DNA of 64,000 nucleotides. Origin: Hippasteria phrygiana. Lineage: Eukaryota > Echinodermata > Asteroidea > Valvatida > Goniasteridae. Position 1 is the stretch's first letter. Each line of letters starts with the position of its first letter. Positions 1 through 10,191 of this stretch are shown piece by piece. Where the stretch lies: the NCBI GenBank assembly GCA_037893225.1, contig JAZGUH010000488.1, positions 1,116,001 through 1,180,000 of the forward strand. Direction: 5' to 3'. Under the pieces are notes generated by a model. That model did no database searches. It was not told the origin of the DNA and saw only the letters and a program-made list of their open reading frames with translations. The translations under genes were made by a program, and so were the position numbers.

Positions 1-44
1 CTTTAAAAGTCGACCGCATTACAAAAATTGCTTTATTTTACCAA

Positions 45-672
45 ATGGACGTGCGGCTTAAACACCCGTATACCGGACTGGTAGCTGGCCCAACGGGCTC
101 GGGAAAGACTCAGTTTGTAAAACGTCTTATTTTTGCAGAGGGGAATACACTTAATGACCCGGCTTTTGATCATATATTTGGTGTTACGGGGAATATCAGG
201 ATGTGTACGACCATCTGGCTAGTCTGGTGCCTCAAATACGATTTGTGGAAGGCTATTCCGCTGATTTACTTCAATCCCTGGATAGAACACAAAGAAACCT
301 GGTTGTAATAAATGATCTCATGTCAGAAAGCGGCAACAATGCAAAGGTTAGCGAACTTTTCACCAAAGGTAGCCACCACAGAAACCTGTCTGTTATCCTC
401 ATACTACAAAATGTATTTTACAAGGGGAAGGAAATAAGAACAATTACCTGGTACTCTTCAAGAACCCGAGAGACGCCTCGCAAATTACCCACTTAGCGAG
501 GCAGATGTACCCCACCAAGTCCAAATATATGATGGAAGCTTACCGCGATGCGACATTCGCCCCCTACGGTTACCTCATTGTCGATTTAAAACCCGATACC
601 CCCGAAAATGTACGACTCAGAACCAACATCTTTCCCGGTGAATATCCCATCGTTTACATTCCAAAGGTATAA
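45..672 (+). pseudogene. Polinton packaging ATPase (FtsK/HerA-type), frameshifted
   Basis: In Polintons this P-loop ATPase is thought to pump DNA into capsids. The N-terminal segment starts at ATG 45 and shows a Walker A motif GPTGSGKT about 15 residues in. A second reading frame (about 185-437) carries a Walker B-like hydrophobic strand NLVVINDL. A third frame (about 437-672) carries the conserved C-terminal part, which ends with TAA at 670-672, directly before the next gene's ATG at 673. Two frame breaks, near 183 and near 437, mean no full product can be made. The tight spacing to the next gene is typical of the compact late cluster of these elements. Confidence 0.82.
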
Positions 673-1035
673 ATGACTCGGTTTGGGGTAGACTGCAATC
701 ATTTGAAGATGTCGAGGCATGTGCACCACAACGCTCCCTACCTCCACGTGCTGGCCAGGGGGAGTGACAAACAACGCTAGGGTGTGATCCAAGGGGCGAA
801 CAAGGAACTCATACATTGTTTATGTGAGTGCGCCCTCAACGTCCTTAACGGTAATATCCCCCTCAAACCGTCCGAGAAGCAAAAGTTAATCAGATATAAG
901 AATCACATGCGAGTTCTCAGCAATAAAAAAATTGGCGTTCAAAGGAAAAATGAAGTTTTACGTCAGAAGGGAGGTTTTCTGGGTGCTTTACTCACTCCGG
1001 TATTGAGCGCTCTTGGTGGATTGTTGTTTAAATAA
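673..1035 (+). pseudogene. Polinton small core-like protein (adenovirus pX-like), in-frame stop
   Basis: The frame opens with ATG 673 immediately after the ATPase stop and is interrupted by TAG at 778-780. It then stays open to TAA at 1033-1035. The C-terminal part is basic and ends in a glycine/leucine-rich hydrophobic tail (GGFLGALLTPVLSALGGLLF). This resembles the tail of the small pX-like core protein found in Polintons and adintoviruses. It sits between the ATPase and the next ORF at 1038. The stop after 35 codons suggests a dead gene, unless a downstream start is used; I see no good ATG early in the second part. Function is inferred from family resemblance only. Confidence 0.6.
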
Positions 1036-1037
1036 AC

Positions 1038-1535
1038 ATGGAGCACACCAGGAAAATGGTTATTGTACCTCAAGAAACTCTGACAAAGCTCCAGTCGGCC
1101 AGACGATTGGAACAAACACCAACCACGCGCGTTGTACATAGTTTGGATGGTGAGATGAGTGAGCTCTTGGAACGCCAAGATCTTTCAGATGAGGATAAAA
1201 TTAAGCTGTACCACCAGACACTTCAACGCTACATTAGCCTAAATAAACAGAGAACGGCGCCGCTTACCATGACTTTGGAAAGCAAGCAAAAGGACAGTCA
1301 ACCACCCAAATTAGAGTCGATGAAGCACGTGGGACACGGGCCGCCAAAATTAGAGAAAGAACCCGGCTTTGATGATTCCCCCAAAGTAAAAGTGCATTTA
1401 AAGGGAGAACCAAAGGAGGAGGAATTGTATCACTTACCCCAGTTATTTGCTGAAACGTCCCACCTTGGCGCTACCCCTAAGACCAAAACCAGGAAAAGAA
1501 AAACAGCTGCAAAGCCAAAATGGACTCCATATTAA
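1038..1535 (+). CDS. Polinton conserved basic protein of unknown function
   Basis: An intact 165-codon frame starts at ATG 1038, two bases after the previous stop. The N-terminus (MVIVPQETLTKLQ) matches the style of a small protein seen in many Polintons beside the integrase. The middle is charged and proline/lysine rich with no hydrophobic segment, and the C-terminus is strongly basic (KTRKRKTAAKPKW), suggesting nucleic-acid contact or nuclear targeting. I do not know an assigned function. It is the only ORF of the remnant above 150 codons without a visible break, but without working neighbours it is probably not under selection. Confidence 0.6.
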   Translation: MEHTRKMVIVPQETLTKLQSARRLEQTPTTRVVHSLDGEMSELLERQDLSDEDKIKLYHQTLQRYISLNKQRTAPLTMTLESKQKDSQPPKLESMKHVGHGPPKLEKEPGFDDSPKVKVHLKGEPKEEELYHLPQLFAETSHLGATPKTKTRKRKTAAKPKWTPY

Positions 1536-1577
1536 CCCCGCACAACCACTAATTTCATCATTTTAAACCTGTCCACC

Positions 1578-1784
1578 ATGGAGTGTTGTCCACCGAAACC
1601 AGATTGCGGATTTCAACAGTTCGCCAGAAAAATTCGCTGTCTGTGCGTCTGTTGTCGCAGTAGCGTCATAATCCAAAGCACAGATTTTAAGGATGGGGCG
1701 GAAGGAGGCGTATCTGAAACAGGTGTACTACGACCCCTAGAACCCCGCCGGGTTTGGTGGTGTACAGGCTGTCTACCGTGCTGA
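1578..1784 (+). CDS. Small cysteine-rich ORF in Polinton late cluster, doubtful
   Basis: A 68-codon frame from ATG 1578, in good context (ccaccATGg), has a cysteine-dense N-terminal half with CC and CLCVCC clusters. Its 3' part overlaps the start of the integrase frame (1693) in another register, so only 1578-1690 is free of overlap. It lies exactly where a small gene would fit between the basic ORF and the integrase. I do not recognise a family. It may be a real Cys-rich miniprotein or the decayed start of something longer. Confidence 0.3.
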   Translation: MECCPPKPDCGFQQFARKIRCLCVCCRSSVIIQSTDFKDGAEGGVSETGVLRPLEPRRVWWCTGCLPC

Positions 1785-2613
1785 TCGAAAAAACGGCGCC
1801 AACTTCAACCGGAAGAGAATTAAAACATGGTTGACTCAACAGCCCACTTTCACGTTGCACAAACCGGTACGTAGACACTTTAAACGGAATAGGGTCATCG
1901 TGGGCAGTATTGACCAGCAGTGGCAGGCTGATCTTGTTGACATGGCCTCACTCAGCCATTTTAATGGAAACTACAAATACCTGTTGACGTGTATCGACAT
2001 ATTGTCAAAATATGCCTGGGCGATTCCGCTCAAGAATAAGACCGGCACTTCCCTCATTGACGGTTTCGAGCGAATCTTGAAAGGCGGAAGACAACCCAAA
2101 GTGCTACAGACCGATAAAGGTACCGAGTTTGTCAACCGTCTGTTTCAGGCCTTTCTCAAGAAAAGAAAGGTTAGATTCTTCACAACCCAGAATGAAACAA
2201 AGGCCAGCGAGGTGGAGAGATTTAACAGAACGCTCAAGACAAAAATGTACAAATATTTCCCAGCAACCAACAGTCGCCTGTACGTCAAGGCCTTGCCAAA
2301 ATTGATGTCCGCGTACAATCACGCTTACCACAGAAGTATCAAGGCAGTCCCCGCTGAGGTTAATGTCAACAATGCGGCGAGGATTAGAGAAAAGCTGTAT
2401 AACGGTCCCGGTGATAACGGTCCTGCGGTAAAGGCCCTTTCTTTCCTATTAAAAGTGGGAGACACGGTGCGGATTAGCATGACGGCCAGAACGTTTAGGA
2501 AAGGTTATCTTCCAAGCTGGACCACCGAATTGTTCACGTTCAGCGCTCGAATCCCGCGCCATCCTCCCGTGTACAAGTTGAAAGATTATGATGGAGAAGA
2601 ATTAGATGGTACG
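1693..2613 (+). pseudogene. Polinton retroviral-type integrase, N-terminal and core part, broken
   Basis: The frame begins at ATG 1693, has an in-frame TAG at 1738-1740, then is open until the LTR retrotransposon insertion at 2613/2614. The DDE core is clear: first Asp in WQADLVDM, second in LQTDKGTEF, and Glu in EVERFNRTLK 33 residues after the second Asp. It would insert the linear element DNA and make a short duplication. After the insertion point the frame runs 45 codons more into LTR sequence, so the open frame to 2658 is chimeric. The C-terminal chromodomain piece is 9 kb away at 11633. Two independent events, the stop and the insertion, inactivate it. Confidence 0.88.
2609..2613. repeat. 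Left target-site duplication (GTACG) of the LTR retrotransposon
   Basis: GTACG directly precedes the first TG of the left LTR. The same five bases directly follow the last CA of the right LTR at 11628-11632. Five-base duplications are normal for Ty3/Gypsy integrases. The integrase frame of the host Polinton is in register on the two sides of the duplication, which confirms a simple insertion. Confidence 0.93.
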
Positions 2614-4121
2614 TGTGACCAACTGACTTTGGAATTTGGTCAATTGGTCACTGACTGAAAATTCTTTTGGGGTGTTGGAATTTCCTTTTCAGCACATTCG
2701 CTTACAAACCTTTATTGTGAAATATTTTGTATTGTAAACCGAGAATCCTGCAAGAAACTTTAGTATACATGGCATAGGTGAGATGCCTTTGCCCATGCCA
2801 ATAGGAGACAATGAATGCTTCAGCCTGGGTTGTTGACTGGCACAATGCCATTATTTGGATGCTTGTGGTCAGTCAACCGATGCATAATGACTATACGCCC
2901 ATGCTGAGGTGGGTTTGGTCATTCCTGCACTTGCTGTCTTGGGGGAAGGTTGCTTGTAGGGAGCGGTTCAGTTTTCGTTCCCTAATTTTCCTCTGTTCGC
3001 CTATTACTTTTACATTCGTTATTTATGCCTTATAAAATTAGACTGATGAAGACCGAATTGCCGTATGCGTTGAATCAACTAGTCGGTTATTTCATGCAGG
3101 ATAAACTCGGTGAGTGGAAATTATTGGTTTATAGTATGTAATTCTTTTTAGCCATTGTGTCAAATAGAGAAGGTATATGAACTGATGAATTAATATTTTT
3201 GTCGGACGATACAAAAATTGTACGGGATATGATAGATGACATGATTTTGTGGAAACAAATGCGTATTTGGTATTTATTAATGTTGTATTTAATTTTCAGA
3301 ATTGGCAAATACTACCTTGCTAAATTGTGATATCAAGAACTTCCAATCGACTAAGTTGGGCAAGGTATTTTATTACTGATAATCTTTTTCAAAATTAAAT
3401 AGATTTGAGATTAAATTGATTCATTGGCTTAATGTAATTGGAAATGTACAGTATTGAAGATACTTGATTGGATTATACCTTACAAATTCAGCGTCATTTG
3501 TGGAAAATATCAATTTGAAATGTTATATTTAATAATGGAGTAAACTACGTTGATATGTTTGCCTGCTTATTATCGCATTTCATCAAGGAAACGTAAAGTG
3601 AAAATGGTTGTTTAAAAACTTACCTTGTGGTTCGTCATCCATACCTGTCTGCTGGAAATTAAGGTTACATTGATCTGTACATTTCATCCCAATACATTAT
3701 TTAATTCATTAACAATTCTAAAATATGTATTTTTTGCTATCTTCGACAGTTATTCCTGTGATCTGGTAGCTTTGCTTTAATGAGCTTTGCTTTAATGAGC
3801 TTTGCTTTAATGAGCTTTGCTGGGCTTTGCTTTGCTTTAATGGGCTTTGCTTTAATGGGCTTTGCTTTAATGGGCTTTGCTTTGCTGGGCTTTGCTTTGC
3901 TGGGCTTTGCTTTGCTGGGCTTTGCTTTGCTGGGCTTAGGGTTGCTTTTAAGTGAAAGCTGGATTTTGGATTTTGTATATTGCTGAAACTTAAAAATTTG
4001 TTAAATAAATTTCCTGCGGTTGTAGTTATCGGACCTGAACATTTAGCCTTGCTTGCCTATTTTGTTGTTAGTTCGTGTAATTGAGATCCTTTTCTTGAAA
4101 TTTACGGCTCGCTCGGTTACA
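2614..4121 (+). repeat. 5' LTR
   Basis: 1508 bp, TG...CA bounded, nearly identical to 10192-11627. It is 72 bp longer than the 3' LTR, because of a longer minisatellite (3768-3940) and a 27-nt segment near 3593-3620 missing from the other LTR. An open frame of 74 codons at 2811-3035 occurs identically in both LTRs and has no recognisable domain. A U3/R/U5 division cannot be placed with confidence; AATAAA-type signals occur near the end (around 4003). Confidence 0.95.
3768..3940 (+). repeat. LTR minisatellite, 5' copy
   Basis: Tandem units of 14-15 bp built from GCTTTGCTTTAATG and TGGGCTTTGCTTTGC. It gives a spurious repetitive frame at 3780-3986. The matching array in the 3' LTR has a different unit order and count. 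Confidence 0.9.
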
Positions 4122-4123
4122 CA

Positions 4124-4141
4124 TGGCGTAGTCGGCAGGAT
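4124..4141 (+). other. Primer-binding site complementary to tRNA-Ser
   Basis: Two bases after the LTR lies TGGCGTAGTCGGCAGGAT. This is the complement of the 3' end, including CCA, of the metazoan serine tRNA of the AGA/TGA anticodon class, whose acceptor begins GTAGTCG. The match covers 18 bases. Reverse transcription of minus-strand DNA would start here. Confidence 0.85.
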
Positions 4142-4507
4142 CCGATAACTCGTAGAATAAAAGAAAAATTGTTGATTTAAAAAATATAATTATGCAAAGC
4201 TACCAGTATCAATAACCATACTACCTGGAGTGGACCATCGATGCCACGACCAAGCCTGGATTCATCGGACGAAATCTGTACAAGCTGGTGGAGTTCCAGA
4301 CTGGATAGTCTTGTCAAGTCGCTACAGGGACATCTAGTGCGGATTCTTTTCTTCAACCATGAATTATGGCAAATTTGGTTCGACTAATTAATTATTGAAC
4401 AAAAGTTTTATTGTATTTGTGAATGTTCAAACAAAATTTGCATTTATTGATTTAAATATATATTCAGTTTGATATTAGAGATAAGTGTGTTATTCTGCAA
4501 TCCAAAA

Positions 4508-5545
4508 ATGGCGTCTAAGGAAGAGGTTGAGGATTTACGTTCACAAATTGAATTATTGTCTGCAGAGCTAGAGTCAGTATCTGAACTTAAGAAAAAGACA
4601 AATTCTACTTACCTACTTATGCCATCTCAGAAAAAGATTAAGAGTTTCACAGGGAAAGACCAGGATGTAACACTTGAAGATTGGTTATGTGACACTTATG
4701 CCTCAATTGCTTCTACGCCACTTGCAGAAGAAGAGAAAATTCACTTCATGTTTCAGCATTTAGACGGGCCAGCAAGGGAAGAGGTGAAGCTTCGTCCTTT
4801 AGCTGACCGTAATACTGTTGATAAACTTGTGCTAATTTTGGATGAAGTATTTGGCATTAAGGCAACGGGTGTACAGTTACAGAGGTTTTTCTTTGAATGT
4901 AAACAGAAACTTACAGAGTCACTTAGAGACTTCTCTCATGAGTTGATGGAAGCATTGAATAAAGCTATGTAAAAGTGTCCTCATCTTGAGTCGTCAAAAG
5001 ATAGGCTGCTTTGTGACCAGTTTTCGGAGGGGGTGCATGATCAGGTTTTGAGGAAACATCTGAAGAAACAACTTCGAGATTCTCCGTCCATGTCCTTTCT
5101 TCGGTTACGTCGTAAAGCTATCGAATGGGCAGAGGAAGACAATAGTGATGTGACAACTAAAGTCAGTGTACATGAAACAAAGGGTGCAACTGCTTTATCC
5201 GATGATATTAGACAGATGAAGGCTTTGTTAGATGAGCAGAGTAAGTTGATTAAGGACCAGCAGATCCAAATTGATCGTTTGTTGAGAACTACTACAGGTA
5301 TGAGCACCAACTCTCCGTCAATATCTCGACCTACTAGTAAACCCACAGCCGTGTTCTCATCTAACCGTCCAAGGCCTTACTGTGAACATTGTCACCGGAA
5401 GGGTCACCTTGTTTCTGCTTGCTTTAAGAAACAGCTACTAGAAGCACAGTCTGAGTTGGCTGAATATCGGAAAGCCCGAGCTGCTCGTGATACTGCTGAA
5501 TGGTACCGGAGAGCTGCAGACCAACCTAACCAGATGTCAAACTAG
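4508..5545 (+). pseudogene. Gag of the Ty3/Gypsy element, one in-frame stop
   Basis: The start chosen is ATG 4508 in strong context (aaaATGg); an in-frame ATG upstream at 4469 lies in leader sequence. The N-terminal ~40 residues look like a coiled coil rich in E, L and K. They are followed by a capsid-like helical region (WLCDTYASIAST...DGPAREEV). A TAA at 4970-4972 interrupts the frame, which then continues in the same register to TAG 5543-5545. Near the C-terminus is one zinc knuckle CX2CX4HX4C (CEHCHRKGHLVSAC), the nucleocapsid RNA-binding motif. Gag would package the element RNA. Pol lies in the -1 frame right after. Confidence 0.87.
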
Positions 5546-5547
5546 AG

Positions 5548-5580
5548 CCTCCCACTGATAGGAACCCCTCAGTGGGGAGG
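5548..5580 (+). promoter_or_regulatory. Stem-loop at the gag-pol junction, possible recoding element
   Basis: An 11-bp stem (CCTCCCACTGA at 5548-5558 with TCAGTGGGGAGG at 5569-5580, one bulged G) and a 10-nt loop begin three bases after the gag TAG. Pol is open in the -1 frame from 5530, so gag and pol overlap by only about 16 bases. No canonical X-XXY-YYZ slippery heptamer is visible in that overlap. A hairpin this close to the stop is typical of recoding or reinitiation signals, but the mechanism is inferred. Confidence 0.5.
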
Positions 5581-8500
5581 GTCCAAATGGGTTCATCCAG
5601 CACCGAGAATACTTACCAGTTGGGTCATCATGATCGTTTTGTTGGGGTTTCTCCAACTCTGGAAGTTAAAGTAGGTGGTGTATTAGTAGTACAGGGTCCT
5701 ATCGATACTGGGTCCATGGTGACGACAGTAACTGAGGACTTCTTCAGTCATTTCCTGAAGCCAACGGGTGCAGATCTCGTCACTGAAGGCCTTTGGTTGT
5801 CCTTGACCTGTGCTACTGGATTGAGTATCCCCTATATTGGTTACTTAGAGTTAGACATCGTGTTAGAAGGAATGGTCTTGCCTAAAATGGGTATAATAGT
5901 TGTTAAGAATTCAATTAATCCAGAAGTGTATGAACAGAAACGTCTTGTTCCAATGGTACTAGGAATGAATGTTTTGAAACCAGCGATAGAGAATGGAGTG
6001 GACATAGTCGGTGGTAAGACGAGTTCGAGAGATTGGAAGTCCTCATTAGTGCATACCGTAGCTGGACAGTCTACATTTATCCCTGCGCAGTCTTGGATTA
6101 CTGTGTTTGCTACAGGTCGTGGTACAGGTACTCAGTTTTCTGTTGTGGAACCTTTACAGAATTCTCACAATCTCCGAGTTGGTGTAATGGTAGAGTCTAC
6201 GATTGTTGAAACGAGGAAGAGACAGTCATTCCCAGTGAGAGTGGTGAATTTTTCTTCGGAAGGAGTTGTAATTCCTGGACGGACTCCAATTGCAATTATG
6301 AGCCCAGTTGAATCTGTTGAGTCGGATGTTCCACAGGTGGAGTTTAGACAGGTTTCAGTCAATGAAATCATGGTGACGATTCTAGATGAAGAGCCAGTTA
6401 TTCCTCCATTGAAAGGTCCTCCGATCAAGGTTGACTTATCTGAATTCGATGGTACTGAAGAACAAGTCCACCAGTTACAGACTCTTCTGTTGAAGCATCG
6501 GGATGTATTTGCAGAAACCAGTTTAGATCTTGGGGATACAACAACGATAACTCATCGAATTGTTACTAAAACGGGAGAGCCTATAACACAACCTTTTCGC
6601 CGTATTCCGCCCAATCAGTTTGAGGAAGTTAAACAGCACATAAGAGAACTTCTGAAAGCAGGTGTCATCCGGGAGAGTTACAGTTCTTATGCAGCTCCTG
6701 TGGTGTTGGCCAGGAAAAGGATGGGTCGTTGCGCATGTGCATCGATTACCGCAGGTTAAATGCAGATACAAAACGAGACGCCTTTCCACTACCTCGCATT
6801 CTGGAATCCCTTGATGCTCCGATTGGTGCAAAAATTTCAGCTCCCTTGATCTAGCGAGTGGCTATCATCAGATCCGGATGCACGAGGAAGATCGTGAAAA
6901 GACTGCATTTACAACACCTTTCGGATTGTATGAATATAATAGGATGCCTTTTGGACTCTGCGGTGCTCCGGCGACGTTCCAGCGGTTAATGCAGAGATGT
7001 TTTAGTGACTTGACTTTGCAAATGGTGTTGGTCTACTTAGACGACATTTTGGTGTACTCTTCGTCATTTGAGCAACATCTAGAGCACCTTGACTTGGTTT
7101 TCAGACGGCTGAGGGTCCACAATTTGAAGTTGAAGCCATCCAAGTGCCACCTTTTCAAGCGACAAGTCACGTACTTGGGACATGTCTTGTCTGCGGAAGG
7201 TATAGCTACAGATGATAGTAAAACAAAGGCAGTTACAGACTGGCCTGTACCGCGTACAGTAAAGCAGTTGAGAACCTTTCTTGGATTTGCGAGTTATTAT
7301 CGGAGGTACGTGCCATCTTTTTCCAACATCGCAAGAGAACTGTATGCTGTAGTGGGCGAATGTAAGAAAAAGTCGTCAAGCCATTTCCGAAAAAGATGGA
7401 ACGACGGTTGTCAACAAGCTTTTGACCAGTTGAAAAGCAAGTTTGTGTCCATGCCTGTCTTGGGGTACGCCGACTTCAGTAAGCCATTTGTTGTTGAGGT
7501 GGATGCTAGTCTTGACGGACTAGGTGCTGTCGTATCCCAAGAACAACGGGGAAAGCGTAAGGTCATCGCATATGCTAGTAGAACTCTTCGTCCACATGAG
7601 AAGAATATGCAGCGCTATAGCTCCATGAAATTGGAATTGTTAGCATTAACCTGGGCTGTCACGGAGAAGTTTAAGGACTGTCTCTACGGGAGTAAGTTTG
7701 AGGTTTTCACAGATAACAATGCATTGAGTCATCTTCAAACGGCACGTTTAGATGCGACGGAACAACGATGGGTGGCAAAACTAAATACTTTTGACTTCAA
7801 GTTGATATACATGTCAGGACGTGAAAACGCCAACGCAGACGCATTGTCACGTAGGGTGCCAAGAGATGTAAATGGCGAGTCTGAGGTTGATGAAGTTTTC
7901 CCTTGTGATAGTTATCCTATGTCTACACCCGTAGAATTGCAGGTAGCTGGTACTGGAGAGAATGTAGAGTTGGCACCAATGAGGAGTCGGCATAGTATCT
8001 GTTCCCAGATATCAGCATTTCCATCTTACTCTGGAGATGAGATTCGTCAATTTCAGCTGAAAGACCCAAGTCGGTTTTTGGTGTACTTTAAGGAAGGGAG
8101 ATTGCCTTCAAGGTCTGAGAGGAGACAAGAGCCGCATCTTGTTCGAGTGCTTCTTCGACAAAGCAAGAACATTGTAGAGCTCGACGGTATTTTGTACAGG
8201 AGACGGTTTTCTCAAGGGGTTGAGATGAAACAGCTCGTTCTCCCTGTATGTTTGAAACCTACGGTTCTGTCTTCGCTTCACGATCAGAGCGGACATCAGG
8301 GAGAGGAACGGACATTATCCTTGGTGCAGCAACGGTGTTATTGGCCGGGTATGTTTCGTGATATAAAGAGCTGGGTGCAACGTTGTGAAAGGTGTAATAT
8401 AGCAAAGTTACCATCACCCAAACCGAAAAATCCATTGGGGCACCTGATTGCTTCTCGTCCTCTTGAAGTGATTGCTGTTGATTATACTGTGATCGAACCA

Positions 8501-9589
8501 GCATCGGACCGTACGGAAAACGTCTTGGTGATTACCGATATCTTTTCAAAGTATACAGTGGCAATTCCAACCAAAGATCAGACAGCAATAACAACTGCTA
8601 AGACCCTTGTAAGTTAGTGGTTTATCAAGTTTGGTGTACCTGAAAGGATTCACTCGGATCAGGGTCGTCAGTTTGAATCTGATTTAATTCATAGTTTGTG
8701 TTCTTTGTACGGCATTCGCAAATCTAGGTCTACAGCTTATCATGCTCAAGGAAACGCCCAGTGTGAGCGGTTTAATAGAACAATGCATGACTTACTTAGA
8801 ACACTGACACTGAAACAAAAACGACAATGGCATAAACACTTGGGGGAACTAGTTTATTGCTATAACTGTACAATTCATCCAGCTACAGGTTTTACACCAT
8901 TTTATTTGATGTTCGGACGTGAACCTCTTCTTCCAATAGACTTACTTCTTGGGAGAAAGTCTGACGATTCAGAGAATGATTGGTTGGCCTTGCATCGACA
9001 AAGACTACAACAATCGTATGAATTGGCCAGAGTTAAGTTGGAACTAACTGCCGAGTCTCGTAAGGAAAGGTTTGATTGTAAAGCTAAACCGTATGTGTTT
9101 AAAATTGGAGACTTGGTGTATCGAAAACAGCATCAGTTCAAAGGGCGTCACAAAATACAAGATGCTTATTCCTCTAAGTTGTATCGTGTAGTTGGCCAGC
9201 CAGATCCAAGCAACTTTGTGTATTCAATTCAGCCTTTACATGATTCTGAGCAGATTATTAATGTACATTCAACCGAGTTAAAATTTGCTAGGGTAGATGG
9301 AGAAAATGAAACTGGCCATAGGAAAACTGAAACTAAACGATCAGTGCCTAATGTGTCTGTACAGGATGATACCAGTTCAGATTCAGAGTTTGAAATAATG
9401 GTTGTTTCACCTGACAATTCGTCTTCGGTTGAAGATGTACCAGAGGAAACTACATGTACCATCCCTCTACGTCGTTCGAAACGAACCACTGCTGGAAAAC
9501 ACAGTAATCCATTTAATTTACCTCGTTCCGCAGTTGGTCAGGAGCAACATGCACATATTATTTCATCAAATAGTGCAATTGCCATTTAA
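5572..9589 (+). pseudogene. Pol (protease-RT-RNase H-integrase) of the Ty3/Gypsy element, broken
   Basis: Domains in order: retropepsin with IDTGS at about 5701-5715; reverse transcriptase with conserved blocks from about 6560 and the catalytic YLDD at 7034-7045; RNase H from about 7490 (EVDAS...YASRTL...FTDNNAL); integrase HHCC zinc domain at about 8280-8400; and an integrase core with acidic residues near 8480 (AVDYT), 8655 (HSDQG) and 8765 (CERFNRT). The frame breaks near 6719 and near 6832, both inside the RT N-terminal fingers, and TAG at 8615-8617 cuts the integrase core. After the core the tail is charged, with no chromodomain. Stop TAA is at 9587-9589. Confidence 0.93.
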
Positions 9590-9613
9590 TTGGGAGTTGT
9601 ATTGTTTGTGATT

Positions 9614-9787
9614 ATGAGTACTGTTTCTGTTTATAAGGTGATATGTGGATTACTTAGTGGGTCTGTTCATACAGTTGTATTGGGATTGTGTTTAACACTG
9701 ATGTTGTTTGTCATTTTCCCTAATCGATGCAGAAGAACAGTCCAATATTTGTGGCAGTTAAAACCCTACATCGACTCTGCTACCTAA
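9614..9787 (+). CDS. Small hydrophobic ORF downstream of pol, doubtful
   Basis: After the pol stop the frame is open from 9590, with its first ATG at 9614. It encodes 57 residues with one strongly hydrophobic stretch (VVLGLCLTLMLFVIF) flanked by arginines, which could be a membrane span. It is far too short for a typical env glycoprotein, and no signal peptide plus cysteine ectodomain is visible. It may be a vestige of a third ORF or chance. Confidence 0.25.
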   Translation: MSTVSVYKVICGLLSGSVHTVVLGLCLTLMLFVIFPNRCRRTVQYLWQLKPYIDSAT

Positions 9788-10191
9788 GATGCAGTGTAGC
9801 ATTCTGTCACCACTGAGCATGTTCAGACCAATTCTTTTTGGGTGATTGGAGCATTTTGCAGTTTTGTGATCAGCCATTTTTGGAAATAGGAACTGAGCAA
9901 TAAAATGTTTGAGTTTTGCTCTATTCTTGGGTTTTGCCCAGGACTATTTATTTTGCAGATGTTCTTAGACTTTGAAAACTGCGCATGCTAATTTTACTCT
10001 GGTTCTGGAAATGCAAAGGTGGTGAACGAGATGCAAGGAATGTGTAAATATTAAGTGTTTAAAGTAATAACAGTGATGTGATTGTATAAACAAAAACAAA
10101 AAATGGGTCGCGATACTAATTTACTTTCAAGAAAATCCACGATAAACTTGTAATTTAGATAATTAATGAAATTTCTTTTGTTTTCGGTGTG
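9788..10191 (+). other. LTR element 3' untranslated region, no gene seen
   Basis: AT-rich sequence between the last small ORF and the 3' LTR. A purine-rich run (AAACAAAAACAAAAAATGGG) lies near 10088-10107. The bases right before the LTR are T/G-rich rather than a classical polypurine tract, so the plus-strand primer site is uncertain. Confidence 0.6.

Noticed and set aside
2811..3035. 74-codon frame repeated at 10389-10613
   Set aside because: Identical because it lies in both LTRs; no domain and no start context support.
3780..3986. Repetitive Phe-Ala-Leu-Met frame
   Set aside because: Translation of the LTR minisatellite; the equivalent in the 3' LTR is not open in the same way.
5546..5600. 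Stop-codon readthrough from gag into pol
   Set aside because: The readthrough frame does not enter pol; pol lies in the -1 frame, so frameshifting or reinitiation would be needed.
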